A stretch of 7,837 nucleotides of DNA from a bacterium (GTDB taxonomy: Bacteria > BMS3Abin14): the NCBI GenBank assembly GCA_022865845.1, contig JALHUC010000165.1, forward strand, positions 1 through 7,837, in the 5' to 3' direction. Below the pieces are notes generated by a model. The model ran no database searches. It was not told the DNA's origin and saw only the letters and a program-made list of their open reading frames with translations. Every line of letters begins with the position of its first letter. Position 1 is the stretch's first letter. A program made the position numbers and the translations under genes. Below, piece by piece: positions 5,760 through 7,837 of this stretch.

Positions 5760-6628
5760 ATGAACAAACCCTGGAACAACAAAGCCTGGTTCCTTGTCCT
5801 TCCGGTAGTTATCGTCGTCTCTTTCAGTGCGATCATTCCCCTGATGACGGTGGTGAACTACTCCGTCCAGGACATCTTCGGCCCCGGGCAGCGGGTCTTC
5901 GTGGGCACCGAGTGGTTCAAGGACGTGTTGTCCGACAGCCGGTTGCGTGACGCGTTGTGGCGCCAGTTTACCTTTTCCGGTCTGGTGCTGCTCATTGAGA
6001 TCCCTCTCGGCGTGCTCATCGCCCTGGCCATGCCCAAGCGCGGCATCGGCGTCCCCGTGACCCTGGTGCTCCTCGCGCTGCCTCTCCTCATTCCCTGGAA
6101 CGTCATAGGAACCATCTGGATCATCTTCACCCGTCCGGATATCGGATTGTTCGGCGTCATTGTGAACGGCCTCGGTGTGGCGTTCGACCACACCGCGGCG
6201 CCCCTGGATGCCTGGATCACAGTCATGTTGATGGAGGTGTGGCACTGGACATCGCTGGTGACCCTTTTAGCCTATGCCGGGCTCCAGGCGATCCCTGAAG
6301 CCTACTTTCAGGCCGCCCGGATCGATGGTGCTTCCACGTGGGCAACCTTCTGGTACATCCAGCTCCCGAAGATGCGCGGAGTGCTGACTATCGCCATATT
6401 GCTGCGTTTCATGGACAGCTTCCTGATCTACGCCGAACCGTTCGTTCTCACCGGCGGAGGCCCGGGGAACTCCACCACTTTCCTTTCCATCTATCTCGTC
6501 AAGGTGGCGGTGGGTCAGTTTGACCTCGGGCCCGCGGCGGCCTTCTCCCTCATCTACTTCATGATCGTACTGCTGTTCAGCTATCTGTTCTACCAGGCGC
6601 TCATGCGAGTGGGAACGAGGGACGGGTG

Positions 6629-6629
<1 letters not shown>
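5760..6629 (+). CDS. glpP: Glycerol ABC transporter permease GlpP
   Basis: A 289-residue inner-membrane permease of the MalF/UgpA-like class with about six hydrophobic helices, at about 10-33, 71-90, 99-123, 150-173, 208-227 and 258-282. The cytoplasmic EAA loop that docks on the ATPase is intact: EAYFQAARIDGASTW (180-194) continuing to QLP (201-203). TGGGPGNST (231-239) is the conserved loop typical of this class. The ATG at 5760 is chosen; a TTG at 5757 directly before it is also open. GGAG (5746-5749) precedes at 10 bases. The gene overlaps glpQ by one base. It would form half of the transmembrane channel, and its length is normal for the family. Confidence 0.87.
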
Positions 6630-7432
<803 letters not shown>

Positions 7433-7445
7433 GAGGAGAGTTGCC

Positions 7446-7724
7446 ATGAGCATGGAGTGGATGGCCTGGACCCTGCCCACAGCGGTATTCTTCATCGTCA
7501 TTGGGGCCATGCTCGCCGGGATGACGGTCTGGCAGTTCGTTTCCCCGTCGGTCCTGCGAAAGGGGTTGCTGCCCATTTCCACCACCCGCGGCGACCGGCT
7601 GTTCATTGGACTTTTAGGTTCCGGTTACATCCACCTCGGGTGGATCGCTTCCACCGACTGGAGTATCTGGATAGCGTTAGGGATCTCGGTCATATTTTTA
7701 ACCCTCATGATGCGCTACGGTTGA
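7446..7724 (+). CDS. glpU: Small DUF2160-type membrane protein of glycerol ABC operons
   Basis: A 92-residue very hydrophobic protein with three predicted membrane segments at about 9-30, 52-68 and 72-90. A short polar loop, SVLRKGLLPISTTRGDRLF (35-53), lies between the first two. Its size, Trp-rich start and place right after the second permease match the DUF2160 family, called glpU in the Rhizobium glp operon. Its molecular role is not established; an accessory or stabilising subunit of the permease is a guess. The ATG at 7446 follows a strong GAGGAGAG (7433-7440). An in-frame start at 7401 would overlap glpQ and has no such site. The gap to glpQ is 13 bases. Confidence 0.8.
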   Translation: MSMEWMAWTLPTAVFFIVIGAMLAGMTVWQFVSPSVLRKGLLPISTTRGDRLFIGLLGSGYIHLGWIASTDWSIWIALGISVIFLTLMMRYG

Positions 7725-7759
7725 CCTGCCGTTATCAGTGCATCCTGTATTTGATGAAA

Positions 7760-7806
7760 CAGCGGGTGCCCCCCTCGACCTGCTGGTGTTGCCCAATATC
7801 GAGGGG
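7760..7806 (+). promoter_or_regulatory. Competing hairpins ahead of the next operon gene
   Basis: CCCCTCGA (7771-7778) and TCGAGGGG (7799-7806) form a perfect 8-bp inverted repeat with a 20-base loop. It ends six bases before the strong ribosome site of the next gene. CAGCGGGT (7760-7767) can also pair with ACCTGCTG (7778-7785) with one G-U pair. The two stems interleave, so they would compete or form a pseudoknot. There is no T-run. Hairpins of this kind before binding-protein genes in ABC operons often affect mRNA stability and subunit ratio; that role is inferred here. Confidence 0.4.
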
Positions 7807-7825
7807 AATTTAAGGAGGTAGGGCC

Positions 7826-7837
7826 ATGGGGTACGTG
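7826..7837 (+). CDS. Start of the next operon gene (first four codons)
   Basis: ATG at 7826 starts MGYV and runs off the window. A near-perfect Shine-Dalgarno AAGGAGGT (7812-7819) lies 6 bases upstream, the strongest in the window, and this makes the start credible despite the short sequence. In the Rhizobium-type operon the gene after glpU is glpV, the periplasmic glycerol-binding protein, followed by glpK. A high-expression ribosome site would fit a binding protein. Four codons cannot decide the identity. Confidence 0.55.

Noticed and set aside
5010..6245. Long reverse-strand open frame (411 codons) across glpT and glpP
   Set aside because: Its translation is low-complexity, rich in His, Gln, Glu and Asp in a pattern typical of an antisense shadow. 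It crosses the palindromic repeat and two well-supported genes.

Overview
The window carries the front part of a bacterial glycerol-uptake operon of the ABC type (the GlpSTPQUV layout known from Rhizobium leguminosarum), preceded by its DeoR-family repressor gene glpR. Further upstream are a patatin-like phospholipase gene and the tail of a TPR-repeat gene. All genes are on the + strand. The DNA is moderately GC-rich, genes are tightly packed with Shine-Dalgarno sites, and the intergenic gaps hold short tandem heptamers and a palindromic dispersed repeat. That fits a Gram-negative proteobacterium-like genome, possibly a deltaproteobacterial (Desulfobacterota) lineage. This taxonomic guess rests on general impression, not on a marker gene.

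Layout. 1-843: 3' part of a TPR-like gene whose start lies outside the window. 844-1052: non-coding, with two arrays of 7-base repeats, a small hairpin and a long inverted repeat that covers the ribosome binding site of the next gene. 1053-2018: patatin-like phospholipase (RssA type). 2020-2136: an N-terminal stub of a GlpD-like FAD enzyme, cut by a stop codon right after its dinucleotide-binding motif. 2137-2455: no intact gene, but the glpR control region. 2456-3220: glpR. 3221-3454: promoter and leader of the transport operon, with a GlpR-type dyad over the -35 box. 3455-7724: glpS, glpT (ATPases), glpP, glpQ (permeases) and glpU (small DUF2160 membrane protein). 7826 on: first four codons of another gene, most simply the periplasmic binding protein glpV or the kinase glpK.

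How the genes work together. GlpR would sense intracellular glycerol 3-phosphate or a related phosphorylated metabolite and release the operator at about 3284-3297. GlpS/GlpT would drive import of glycerol through the GlpP/GlpQ channel, with a binding protein expected downstream. In the Rhizobium operon glpD sits between glpR and glpS. Here that place holds only a promoter, and a dead glpD-like stub lies upstream of glpR, so glycerol-3-phosphate oxidation must be encoded elsewhere if it occurs.

The most notable biological point is the ATPase pair. GlpS has a perfect LSGGQ signature but lacks the switch histidine. GlpT has the histidine but a wrecked signature (LTADG). A GlpS-GlpT heterodimer would therefore have one consensus and one doubly degenerate ATP site. 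Gene symbols follow the Rhizobium ABC system; glpT and glpQ mean different proteins in E. coli.
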